64,000 nucleotides of DNA from Pseudomonas benzenivorans (lineage in GTDB: Bacteria; Pseudomonadota; Gammaproteobacteria; Pseudomonadales; Pseudomonadaceae), in contig NZ_CP137892.1 in assembly GCF_033547155.1 (NCBI RefSeq), positions 2,046,001 through 2,110,000 on the forward strand, read 5' to 3'. The notes below the pieces were generated by a model. It was given only the letters and a program-made list of their open reading frames with translations. It ran no database searches and was not told the DNA's origin. Below are positions 19,349-26,122 of this stretch, piece after piece (position 1 is the first letter of the stretch; every line of letters starts with the position of its first letter). The translations under genes were made by a program, and so were the position numbers.

Positions 19349-20740
19349 GTGTCTACTGTTCCCTCCTATCTGCTGCTGTCCCGCCACTCGGTCTACTACT
19401 TCCGAATCGTGGTGCCGGATGCCATTCGCCCATTGTTCGCGCAGCGCGAGATACGGCGCTCACTGCAGACCTGCTGCCGGCGTGAGGCTTTGATTCGTGG
19501 TCGGGAATTGCTGCTGCAGGTTCAGTACCTGTTCACGGAGGCGTTCCAGGGCATGCGGCCATCGCTGGAGCGCTTGCGCGGGGCGTGGGAGGCGGGCGGC
19601 AAGCGAGTTGCAAGTTGGGCCTCATGGCTTCGTCAGCAGCAACTGGTGAGCGTCCAGCGGGCTTCGGTGAGAGCTGAACCGCAGCGCAAAGCTGCGAGGC
19701 CTTCTTCCAGGCGGAAGGGGAGGCCGGCAGTGGCGTTAGTCCCTGACCAACCAGACCTGGGGCCACGATTCTCTGAGGTAGTCGAAGAACATCTGCGCCA
19801 TCAGCTCAGCGAAGGCGTGGCGCTCAAAACCATCGATGACAAGCGAGCAGTTGCCAACTTGCTGATCCGAGTCATCGGCGACCAGCCGATCAAGCTCATT
19901 ACACGCAAGGAGGCACGCCAGTTCAGGGAGACGGCCATCAAGCTGCCGCCACGCCTCAATCAGCTGTCGAGCAAATCGATAGAGCAGGCTATCGAGGAGG
20001 CGACCAGCACCATCAGTCCAACCACGTTCAACAACTATGCGAAGAATTTGACGACCTTCTTCAGCTATGCCATCCGGGAAGGCTACTGCGAACGGAACCC
20101 TTTCGACGGTCTGCGAATTAAGCAGCGTAGGAAGGTGAGCGAGGAACGCAGCGCCTTCAGCGACGACGACCTTCGGCGCTTGTTCAGCAAGGCGACCTAC
20201 GCGCCTGCAGACACCAGTAAACCGCATCAGTACTGGCTGCCGCTGCTGGGCCTCTACACGGGGGCGCGACTCAATGAGCTGTGTCAGCTGTATGTCGATG
20301 ATGTAGTCGTCATCAACGGCGTCGACTGCCTGCATATCAGGGAGGGCAGACCGGACCAGAAGCTCAAGACGGCCTCCTCTGAACGACTGGTGCCGCTTCA
20401 CTCCAGGCTCAAGGCGTTGGGCTTCCTTGATTATGTCCAGAGGCAGCGAGCAGCGGGGCAGGCCAGAGTCTTCTCGGAGCTGACCTGCCATAAGATGCAC
20501 GGCTATGCCGCCGGTCCCTCCAAGTGGTTCGCGCGCGTTCGTGAGGCGCTTGGATTCCGTGGCGAGGCGAGCAAGAAGGACTTCCACAGCTTCCGGCATA
20601 CCCTCGCAGACCACCTCAAGCAGAAGGGCGTGCCCGAGGCGCTGGTCGGTGGCTTGCTCGGGCATCAGGCTGGCGGGATTACCTTCGGTCGCTACGGCAA
20701 GGACGGGTTCTACCCCGTTAACACGGACACTTTCGAGTAA
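19349..20740 (+). CDS. int: Tyrosine recombinase (integrase), C-terminus replaced by an IS
   Basis: 463 residues from a GTG with AAGGAG upstream. This is a phage-type integrase with an N-terminal arm-binding-like domain, a SAM-like core-binding domain (about 140-250) and a catalytic domain. Catalytic residues are visible: Arg in TGARLNEL (near 305), His and Arg in HSFRHTL (near 415), His in LLGHQAG, and Tyr449 in FGRYGK. The IS begins at about 20705, right after codon 452, so the last 11 residues are encoded by IS sequence. The catalytic Tyr survives, but the C-terminal helix that normally packs in trans is lost. Activity is therefore uncertain. Confidence 0.88.
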   Translation: MSTVPSYLLLSRHSVYYFRIVVPDAIRPLFAQREIRRSLQTCCRREALIRGRELLLQVQYLFTEAFQGMRPSLERLRGAWEAGGKRVASWASWLRQQQLVSVQRASVRAEPQRKAARPSSRRKGRPAVALVPDQPDLGPRFSEVVEEHLRHQLSEGVALKTIDDKRAVANLLIRVIGDQPIKLITRKEARQFRETAIKLPPRLNQLSSKSIEQAIEEATSTISPTTFNNYAKNLTTFFSYAIREGYCERNPFDGLRIKQRRKVSEERSAFSDDDLRRLFSKATYAPADTSKPHQYWLPLLGLYTGARLNELCQLYVDDVVVINGVDCLHIREGRPDQKLKTASSERLVPLHSRLKALGFLDYVQRQRAAGQARVFSELTCHKMHGYAAGPSKWFARVREALGFRGEASKKDFHSFRHTLADHLKQKGVPEALVGGLLGHQAGGITFGRYGKDGFYPVNTDTFE

Positions 20741-20766
20741 GCTCACACCGAGCTGAAGGAGTGTTC

Positions 20767-21063
20767 ATGAAGCGCAAGAAATACAGTCCTGAATTCAAGC
20801 GGGAAGCCATCGAGTTGGTTCGTCGTTCAGGGGCGAGCTGTCGACAAGTGGCCCTAGAGATTGGTGTGGCTCCGAACCTGCTCACGCGCTGGATTCGAGA
20901 GGCGCAGCCAGGCACAGAAAAGGCCTTTCCCGGCACAGGTAGCCCGCGAGATGAGGAGCTGGCCCACCTCAAGCGTGAGTTGGCCCGAGTGACCAAGGAA
21001 CGTGATTTTTTAAGAGACGCGGCAGCGTACTTTGCCAAGGAGTCATCGAGCGGTACACGGTGA
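20767..21063 (+). CDS. IS3-family transposase OrfA
   Basis: 98 residues, ATG preceded by AAGGAG. OrfA binds the IS ends through an N-terminal helix-turn-helix: [18 protein letters not shown] and [22 protein letters not shown] leucine-zipper-like coiled coil follows ([19 protein letters not shown]), ending in AAAYFAKES, a typical IS3 OrfA tail. Its frame overlaps OrfB by 4 bases. Confidence 0.92.
   Translation: MKRKKYSPEFKREAIELVRRSGASCRQVALEIGVAPNLLTRWIREAQPGTEKAFPGTGSPRDEELAHLKRELARVTKERDFLRDAAAYFAKESSSGTR
21006..21012 (+). other. Programmed -1 frameshift heptamer of the IS
   Basis: T TTT TTA sits in the OrfA frame in the X-XXY-YYZ arrangement. Slipping back one base enters the OrfB frame, which is open from here ([17 protein letters not shown]) through the annotated OrfB start. 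IS3-family elements make their OrfAB transposase by just such a shift. Confidence 0.75.
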
Positions 21064-21920
21064 TCCAGCGCTGCCGCAACGAGTACCCGGTACGACTGAT
21101 GTGCCGTTGCTTGAAGGTTTCTGCCAGTGGCTATTACGCCTGGCAGGATCGCGATCCAAGCCCACGTGCTCAAGAGAATGCGCGTCTGGTGAGGCGCATT
21201 CGGGAGATTCACGAAGACAGCCGTGGTGTTATCGGCGCGCCGCGGATGCACGAGGATCTGCTCGACGAGGGCGAAACCGTCAGCCTGAACCGCGTTGCTC
21301 GCCTGATGGCAGCTGAGCGAATTCAAGGCTGGCCACGCCGGAAGAAGCGTGGCTTTGGAAGAGTCGCCAGCGGCCGTCCAGCAGGCGTGAAAAACCTGCT
21401 GGAGCGCGACTTCACCGCGCAGGAACCGGAGCGCAAGTGGGTCACGGACATCACGGAAATAGCCACACTGGAAGGCAAGCTCTTCCTATGCGTGGTGCTC
21501 GACTTGTACAGCAAGCTGGTGATCGGCTGGTCGATGCATCACCGCCAGGATCGGCAGATGGTGATTCGAGCGGTGGAGATGGCGATCTGGCAGCGCCAGG
21601 GTGACTGGTCGGTGATCCTGCATTCGGATCGCGGTAGTCAATTTACCAGTGCTGACTACCAGCGCTTCCTGAATCGCAACACGCTGGTCTGCAGCATGAG
21701 TGCCGTCGGGCATTGCGGCGACAACGCTGCCTGTGAAGGCTTCTTCGGTCAGCTCAAGCGTGAGCGCGTTGTCCATCAGTCGTATCGAACTCGTGATGAA
21801 GCACGGGCGGATCTATTCGACTACATCGAGCGGTTTCATAACCCACGAATGCGTCGTAGAGTCGCCCGGCAAGATCTGAAGTTTTCAGCCCTTTTCAAAC
21901 CGTCCGTGGAAATGGGGTAG
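21060..21920 (+). CDS. IS3-family transposase OrfB (DDE catalytic part)
   Basis: 286 residues from a GTG overlapping the OrfA stop; the active product is probably the OrfAB fusion. An HTH_21-type region ([18 protein letters not shown]) precedes an rve/DDE integrase core with Asp in WVTDITEI, Asp in LHSDRGSQF and Glu in [12 protein letters not shown]. All three catalytic acids are present, so it appears intact. The stop lies within the right inverted repeat. Confidence 0.93.
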   Translation: MIQRCRNEYPVRLMCRCLKVSASGYYAWQDRDPSPRAQENARLVRRIREIHEDSRGVIGAPRMHEDLLDEGETVSLNRVARLMAAERIQGWPRRKKRGFGRVASGRPAGVKNLLERDFTAQEPERKWVTDITEIATLEGKLFLCVVLDLYSKLVIGWSMHHRQDRQMVIRAVEMAIWQRQGDWSVILHSDRGSQFTSADYQRFLNRNTLVCSMSAVGHCGDNAACEGFFGQLKRERVVHQSYRTRDEARADLFDYIERFHNPRMRRRVARQDLKFSALFKPSVEMG

Positions 21921-21983
21921 AACCCCTTGCAAATCGCCGAAGGTAAGCAAGACTGGTGTAGTGAACCCAAAGGAGGGGAGGCC

Positions 21984-22481
21984 ATGCGCCCCATGAAGAC
22001 GTTTAGCGCTCTGCTTGCGCTCAGTGTGATTGCGGCATTACCAGGCTGTGCTACGAAGAAGGATTTCTACGCGACTGGCGGCAGTCGGGCAGATGGCACA
22101 GTCGATATGGCTTATGACTTCCGACCGTTTGAGCAGCCAGTTGTAGACCATGTGCAGGCGCAAAGGGTTGCTAAATCGAAGTGTGGTGTGTGGGGTTACA
22201 GCAACGCTGAGCCATTTGGTGGGAAGACGACTAATTGCTACAGTAGAGACGGCTGGGGTAATTGCACAGCTGGTCAGATCATAGTCAAGTACCAGTGCAT
22301 CGGTAACCTAGATGCTCCAGCAGCGAAATCAACCGCCTCTCCTCTTCCTGCATCTAATCTTGCACCAGGAAATATGAGCAAGAGCCAATGGCAACAGCAG
22401 CAGTTGCAGATGCTGATGAATGATACAACTCTTAATTACGAAGAGTATACGCGCCGCCGGGAGCAAATATTGGCTGAGTAA
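21984..22481 (+). CDS. YecR-like lipoprotein
   Basis: 165 residues, ATG preceded by AAGGAGGGG. It has a lipoprotein signal (TFSALLALSVIAALPGC). Then comes the YecR-family pattern ATGGSRADGTVDMAYDF and CGVWGYSNAEPFGG, with paired Cys in NCYSRDGWGNC and YQC. YecR-type lipoproteins are common in phage and island contexts; their role is not established. The C-terminal ~50 residues (Gln-rich, LNYEEYTRRREQIL) resemble a short SHOCT-like tail. It lies just right of the IS and reads away from it. Confidence 0.8.
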   Translation: MRPMKTFSALLALSVIAALPGCATKKDFYATGGSRADGTVDMAYDFRPFEQPVVDHVQAQRVAKSKCGVWGYSNAEPFGGKTTNCYSRDGWGNCTAGQIIVKYQCIGNLDAPAAKSTASPLPASNLAPGNMSKSQWQQQQLQMLMNDTTLNYEEYTRRREQILAE

Positions 22482-22535
22482 GTTGTGCTGCCCCTGAAAG
22501 CAGCGCCTGATTAGGCCTCGGGGGCTTCACCTTAT

Positions 22536-23141
22536 TCAGGTTTGATACTCTTGAGCTGTAGCATAGGTTTTCAGTTTCACCGCTGCGCATGCCCTCTTAA
22601 CAGCAGCGGGGGAAATGCCCCAGTGTTTGGCGGTGTCGGCGATGCTGGCGCTGTTATCCTGTCTCCAGGCTGCGACTGCCTCATCATCAATGACCTTGGG
22701 TGCGCCCAGCTTCTTGCCTTGAGCCTTGACCCGCTCAATGCCTGCCATCTGCCGCGCCCTGATGTTGGAGCGCTCCAGTTCAGCAACGGCGGCAAGCATG
22801 GTCAGCATCATCTTTCCGACAGGGCTGGATAGGTCGAAGCCTTCTCGTAGGGAGACGACAGACACCCCCTTGGCCTTCAGGGCTTCAACGGTCTCCAGTA
22901 CGTCGACGGTGTCCCTACCCAGACGGTCGATGGCGGCAACAACAACGGTGTCGCCTTTGCGGACATAACTGAACAGAGCGGCGAAGCCGTCGCGCTTCAA
23001 TGCCTTGGTGGCGCCGCTGGTAGCAGCGTCAGTAAACCACCCGTCCTCGCTGACGTTGTAGCGCTGACAGATGGCGTGGCGCTGCGCCTCGATGGTCTGC
23101 CCATCGGTGCTGACGCGGGTGTAGGCGATAGTGGCGGTCAT
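22536..23141 (-). CDS. Serine recombinase (resolvase/invertase family)
   Basis: 201 residues, start chosen at MTATIAYTRVSTDGQ, with AGGGAG upstream. The catalytic Ser is in AYTRVSTDGQ, and the Arg motif VVAAIDRLGRDTVD and the E-helix region LAAVAELERSNIRARQMAGIERVKAQG follow. A C-terminal helix-turn-helix is present (SIADTAKHWGISPAAVKRA). These small serine recombinases resolve cointegrates or invert DNA at nearby sites. It is convergent with the YecR-like gene. Confidence 0.9.
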   Translation of the reverse strand: MTATIAYTRVSTDGQTIEAQRHAICQRYNVSEDGWFTDAATSGATKALKRDGFAALFSYVRKGDTVVVAAIDRLGRDTVDVLETVEALKAKGVSVVSLREGFDLSSPVGKMMLTMLAAVAELERSNIRARQMAGIERVKAQGKKLGAPKVIDDEAVAAWRQDNSASIADTAKHWGISPAAVKRACAAVKLKTYATAQEYQT

Positions 23142-23647
23142 GGTCTGCTGCTCCCTGTAGGCCTGGCTCACTGAATTGGATCAGTAAGCTACAGGGTGGC
23201 TCGGATAATTTCAACACATTTGATCCATGCGCGGCCTGCGTTCTACCGAGCCCCCTTCAGGCGTCCTCGGCTGGCTCAAAAGGTGTACTTTCTGAGCCTG
23301 GCCTGACGTGCTGGTGCCGCCATAGAGTCTGGGACAGCCCTGCTCTTGGTGCGCCCACTTGCTGCGTGGTGGTGGACAGGGTAGTGCCGGCGCATGGAGA
23401 CTGAACGGGGGGGTACGGGGGGAACTCGGCTGCTCCCTTACTTAATAAGGCCGTTCAGATTTTTCGCTGGGAAATAGGCCCACCCTCTCGCCACTCATAG
23501 AGGCCAGCCCAAAGTGGACGTTTGCAGCTGATACCATCAGGCCCCAGATCGGTCTGCAAAACTGAGGGCTACCCAATCGGCTGGACCTTAGGTCATCATC
23601 TGGTATCCGCACCATCCTTGAGCCTGAGCCTCTGTCAAGTGGGATGT
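23142..23647. other. Gene-free region right of the serine recombinase
   Basis: About 500 bases with no convincing coding frame. Close to the recombinase start, TGGATCA (about 23178) and TGATCCA (about 23220) form separated inverted copies that could be part of a res site or operator. TTATTAAG-type AT-rich sequence occurs near 23440. I could not define complete subsites. Confidence 0.35.
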
Positions 23648-23658
23648 GTTAGACTAAC
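23648..23658. promoter_or_regulatory. Palindromic operator candidate of the GNAT module
   Basis: GTTAGACTAAC is a perfect 11-base palindrome centred on A, 18 bases before the first gene's ATG. It overlaps TAGACT, a possible -10 box. This is the geometry expected for autoregulation by an antitoxin or complex. Confidence 0.5.
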
Positions 23659-23675
23659 GCTCAGTGAGGTATGCC

Positions 23676-24059
23676 ATGACCCATAAATCGAAACCGCAGG
23701 TTAAGTTCACTCTAATCTCGCCTAGCTTGAAGGGCGAGGTAAGCCGTGCTGCGCCTCAAGGTTTCGCTGGGAACGCTGCAGTCTATGTTGAGCGCGTCAA
23801 GGCATCCGACAAGGGTTCAGTTCGGAAGCAGCGACTGCTTACCCCTTACTCCTGGCGCAATCAGCTACACAAGCAGACGCAGATCATCGAACAGCTGAAA
23901 AAGCAGCTGCGTGAAATTCAGCAAGCCCAGAAGGCCAAAGCCGCTATCCATGCCGATCTTGAAGGCGTGGCCGTCCTCGACGCTATGGTCGCCATTGATC
24001 TACTGGATAACCCGCCGGAGCCAAACGCTAAGCTCCAAGCCTTGTTCGCTCAGCGATAA
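23676..24059 (+). CDS. Hypothetical protein, candidate antitoxin of the GNAT module
   Basis: 127 residues from an ATG with GAGG upstream. I do not recognise a family. The N-terminal ~45 residues are polar with beta-like stretches (VKFTLISPSLKGEV, NAAVYVERV). A charged Gln-rich coiled coil follows (residues about 65-95, HKQTQIIEQLKKQLREIQQ), then a hydrophobic helix (VAVLDAMVAIDLLDN) and a Pro-containing tail. It is not a DUF1778 ribbon-helix-helix protein, the usual partner of such toxins. It precedes the GNAT gene by 13 bases and has a palindrome in its promoter. Antitoxin is inference. Confidence 0.6.
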   Translation: MTHKSKPQVKFTLISPSLKGEVSRAAPQGFAGNAAVYVERVKASDKGSVRKQRLLTPYSWRNQLHKQTQIIEQLKKQLREIQQAQKAKAAIHADLEGVAVLDAMVAIDLLDNPPEPNAKLQALFAQR

Positions 24060-24072
24060 GGCTCGGGAGGCG

Positions 24073-24606
24073 ATGGCTTATATCACTGTCCCTTACGATA
24101 GCTCAGTAGACCGCTCTAGCTTCAGCTGCGGAGAGCACCCAGAGCTAGACCACTATATTGCCAAGCAGGCAACGCAAGACGAAAAGCGCAATGTCTCGCG
24201 CACCTTCCTGTTGATCGATAACGGTCAGTTAATCGGCTATTACACAATTGCTAATGCTTCCGTCCTACTCTCTGACCTTCCAGAAGAGCTGGTCAAAAAG
24301 ATGCCGCGCTACCCTCTACCGGCAATTCTGCTCAGCCGGCTAGCAATGGACCAATCCCAGCAACGAAAAGGCCTTGGTAAGAAGCTGATGCTTGACTTCT
24401 TCCAGCGTGTCTATGAAGTCTCGAAACTATCTGGAGTGGCATTCATTGTCGTTGATGCAAAAGACCGGAAGGCGGCCGACTATTACGTTGGCCTCGGCTT
24501 TACTGCGTCGAGCACCGGCCCTCTACGCCTAGTGCTGCCTGTGGCAACCATCATCAAGCAGTTCGCCAAGCAGCAAGACCAAATCCCAGCATGTGTTTCA
24601 GCATAA
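24073..24606 (+). CDS. GNAT acetyltransferase, TacT/AtaT-like toxin candidate
   Basis: 177 residues, ATG preceded by GGGAGG. The fold and spacing match GNAT toxins that acetylate charged tRNA: RTFLLIDNGQLIGYYTIANAS, then YPLPAILLSRLAMDQSQQRKGLGKKLM with the acetyl-CoA-binding QQRKGLG loop. VDAKDRKAADYYVGLGF holds the Tyr corresponding to the catalytic one in TacT. It is paired with the preceding gene in a two-gene operon. The target is unknown; an aminoacyl-tRNA is the family expectation. Confidence 0.8.
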   Translation: MAYITVPYDSSVDRSSFSCGEHPELDHYIAKQATQDEKRNVSRTFLLIDNGQLIGYYTIANASVLLSDLPEELVKKMPRYPLPAILLSRLAMDQSQQRKGLGKKLMLDFFQRVYEVSKLSGVAFIVVDAKDRKAADYYVGLGFTASSTGPLRLVLPVATIIKQFAKQQDQIPACVSA

Positions 24607-24668
24607 TGCCCGACGCTCCTCCCCACAGATGGCACAGCCTTGCCCGTGGACACTGAGTATCCAAGCAC

Positions 24669-24947
24669 TTAGCGATCTTTCCCTTCTTCGTACCGAGTGA
24701 AGCCAAACCTCGCGCCAAATGCAGTGGCCTCGAGGTTCGCTTGCTCGATACCGATATGGGGATCGGGAAGCTTGTCCGCCGACTCGACAAGGAATTGAAG
24801 CAGTGCCCTGCCGTGTCCCTGGTGCTGCTCTCGAAAGCCGACCCTGACGACTACCAGTGTGTTGTTGTCCCCCCCGCCTTCTACTTCAGGTGCTCTTTCA
24901 GCAGCGCGGCGAAAGTCGAGACTCGTTCTTTGGCTTGTATAGCTTCT
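24669..24947 (-). pseudogene. Broken GNAT acetyltransferase gene
   Basis: An open stretch without a start codon. It encodes TLVVVRVGFREQHQGHGRAL, a typical GNAT motif A with QHQGHG, then a conserved C-terminal strand-helix (GIEQANLEATAFGARFGFTRY) and a stop at 24669. An adjacent frame encodes a short N-terminus starting at 24961 (MSTDEEAIQAKERVSTFAA) that stops just where the GNAT frame becomes meaningful (EVEGGG). A single-base shift near 24881 would join them into one ~97-residue protein. I read it as a decayed gene at the right end of the element. Confidence 0.5.
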
Positions 24948-25019
24948 TCATCGGTGGACATGGGGCGGCTCCGGTATCCATTGACATGGGGAGTTGTATC
25001 AAGCGGAGCCTGAGCCTGT

Positions 25020-25040
25020 CCCTCAAGTGGTACAAAAGGG
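25020..25040. repeat. GTGGTACAA repeat, site B
   Basis: CCCT and AGGG arms enclose CAAGTGGTACAAA. It shares GTGGTACAA with the sites after each ffs copy and is followed by GTGATAC, as at site A. It lies inside the element near its right end, about 155 bases before ffs copy 2. Confidence 0.4.
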
Positions 25041-25184
25041 GGGCAAACAGGTGATACAAAGCGCCTTGCGGGCTGCCCCAGGAGGTCGCCTACAATGGCC
25101 TCGATTTCCATTTTCCTGCGTGGTCTAGTGAAGGCCGCTTCAGAAGTGACGCAGGCCCGTAGAAGGCTCTAGATAGGGCTTTTC

Positions 25185-25301
25185 GGGCAGCGTTATGGTG
25201 GCCCTGCCGGTCCCCCCGCAACGATCAGCCGTGAACCCGGTCAGGCCCGGAAGGGAGCAGCCGCAGCGGTGACATTGTGTGCCGGGGTGTGGCTGGTGGG
25301 G
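25185..25301. repeat. 117-bp direct repeat containing ffs, right copy
   Basis: Base-for-base identical to 19152-19268 and in the same orientation. It marks the right boundary of the integrative element. The chromosomal genes towards dnaX begin after it. Confidence 0.9.
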
Positions 25302-25307
25302 TCCACC
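25197..25307 (+). ncRNA. ffs: 4.5S SRP RNA, copy 2
   Basis: The same RNA as copy 1, with an identical Ffh-binding domain. Only the 3' terminal strand differs: GGGGTCCACC here against GGGGCCCCCACC in copy 1; both can pair CCACC with GGTGG at the 5' end. Length about 111. The promoter is less clear: TACAAT at 25091-25096 has a weak TTGCGG 19 bases upstream and is 100 bases away. Both copies could be functional RNAs. Confidence 0.88.
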
Positions 25308-25336
25308 TCCAGTCTCCTGTCTATCAACGGTTTCTT

Positions 25337-25365
25337 CACTTCACTCAGGTAGTGGTACAGAAGTG
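25337..25365. repeat. Inverted repeat with GTGGTACA, site C (attR-like)
   Basis: CACTTC (25337-25342) and GAAGTG (25360-25365) flank GTGGTACA. The block AACGGTTT lies 26 bases before GTGGTACA, exactly as after copy 1. Compared with site A the arm bases have changed on both sides in a compensating way, which supports a selected inverted repeat. Confidence 0.5.
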
Positions 25366-25563
25366 ATGCACCGGTGCGCAGCATCTTCCTTTTTCTGTTG
25401 TCCGTCCCCTGGCCTCTGTTCATGAGTCATGGTGCGGTGTCCTGTGCGTTCTCATGCCTTCGGCGGGAAATGACGAGCGCCTATGATTCACTGGAGGTGG
25501 TAGGCGCCGGCTCCTTATGTGTCGAAAGGGGCAGTGCTTCTGCATGACTGGCGGAGAATGAAA

Positions 25564-25583
25564 GGCCCCGAATTGGCCGGGGC
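25564..25583 (-). terminator. Hairpin after the small hypothetical gene
   Basis: GCCCCG and CGGGGC pair around a 7-base loop just past the stop of the leftward gene. On that strand GGGGCCTTTC follows, giving a short T run. It is a modest intrinsic terminator. Confidence 0.5.
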
Positions 25584-25596
25584 AAGTGCCGGTGTG

Positions 25597-25884
25597 TCAG
25601 GTGACCTGGTAATTGAGTACGCTGTCCTGCTCTTTCAGTGCCTTGCGCATCTCGGCAGGAATGCTCCCGGAACGGACCGCGAGCTCCAAGCGGATTTCTT
25701 CCAGGCTCTGTGCAAAGGCCTGTGGGTCGCTCAGTTGGCTGGCGTTGAGCACCCGGCTGTAGGCGGTGGCGTCATTTCCGTCGAGCAGGGACAGGACAAT
25801 GCTGCCGTCTGGGCGAGGGTTGCTGAAGTTGGCGCGCAAGGGGGCAAACAGTTGGTCGACGAATTGCTGATTGGGGTTGTCCAT
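25597..25884 (-). CDS. Conserved hypothetical protein
   Basis: 95 residues. Acidic, mostly helical, with no signal peptide or membrane segment. Recognisable stretches are FVDQLFAPLRANFSNPRPDG and EEIRLELAVRSGSIPAEMRKAL. I recall small proteins of this kind beside dnaX in other Pseudomonas but know no function. The ATG has AGAGAG upstream, and a hairpin follows the stop. It is divergent from dnaX. Confidence 0.7.
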   Translation of the reverse strand: MDNPNQQFVDQLFAPLRANFSNPRPDGSIVLSLLDGNDATAYSRVLNASQLSDPQAFAQSLEEIRLELAVRSGSIPAEMRKALKEQDSVLNYQVT

Positions 25885-26122
25885 ATCCGTACTCTCTCCT
25901 GAGGGTGATGACAGCAGACCATGAGTCTCGCACTAAGTTCAGCAAGAGTGCATCAATTCGATGTCGGGCTATAACTGCGGTGGCCGACGAAACCCCGAGC
26001 CCTCGTCCACTATCGACAGAGTGACGTGGCTGACAGCGCCGGCGCTGTGCATCGGATGCAATTTGCCCCATGCTCCGTTAGCATTAGCCTTCTTCAATGC
26101 TTTCCTCTCGTGACGGGTTTCG

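Larger units (their letters stand above)
20705..21925 (+). mobile_element. IS3-family insertion sequence
   Basis: 1221 bp bounded by imperfect inverted repeats. Left GGGTTCTACCCC and right GGGGTAGAACCC are perfect over 12 bases, and CACGGAC recurs 17 bases in from each end. It holds two overlapping transposase frames with a slippery site, typical of IS3. I see no clear direct target duplication at the ends, so the outermost bases may be misplaced or one end altered. It is inserted in the 3' end of the integrase gene. Confidence 0.85.
19277..25196 (+). mobile_element. Small integrative element inserted at ffs
   Basis: About 5.9 kb between two full ffs copies. It begins with a tyrosine integrase reading away from ffs copy 1, the usual layout of elements inserted at the 3' end of an RNA gene. 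Cargo is an IS3-family insertion, a YecR-like lipoprotein, a serine recombinase, a GNAT-toxin module and a broken GNAT gene. Codon use and base composition are visibly less GC-rich than the flanks, especially 22.0-25.1 kb. The flanking genes (tad/HU on the left, dnaX on the right) are chromosomal. The exact ends are uncertain because the flanking repeat spans the whole RNA gene. Confidence 0.8.

Noticed and set aside
24741..25013. A 90-codon plus-strand frame near the element's right end
   Set aside because: It is opposite the broken GNAT gene, and its translation has no coherent pattern.
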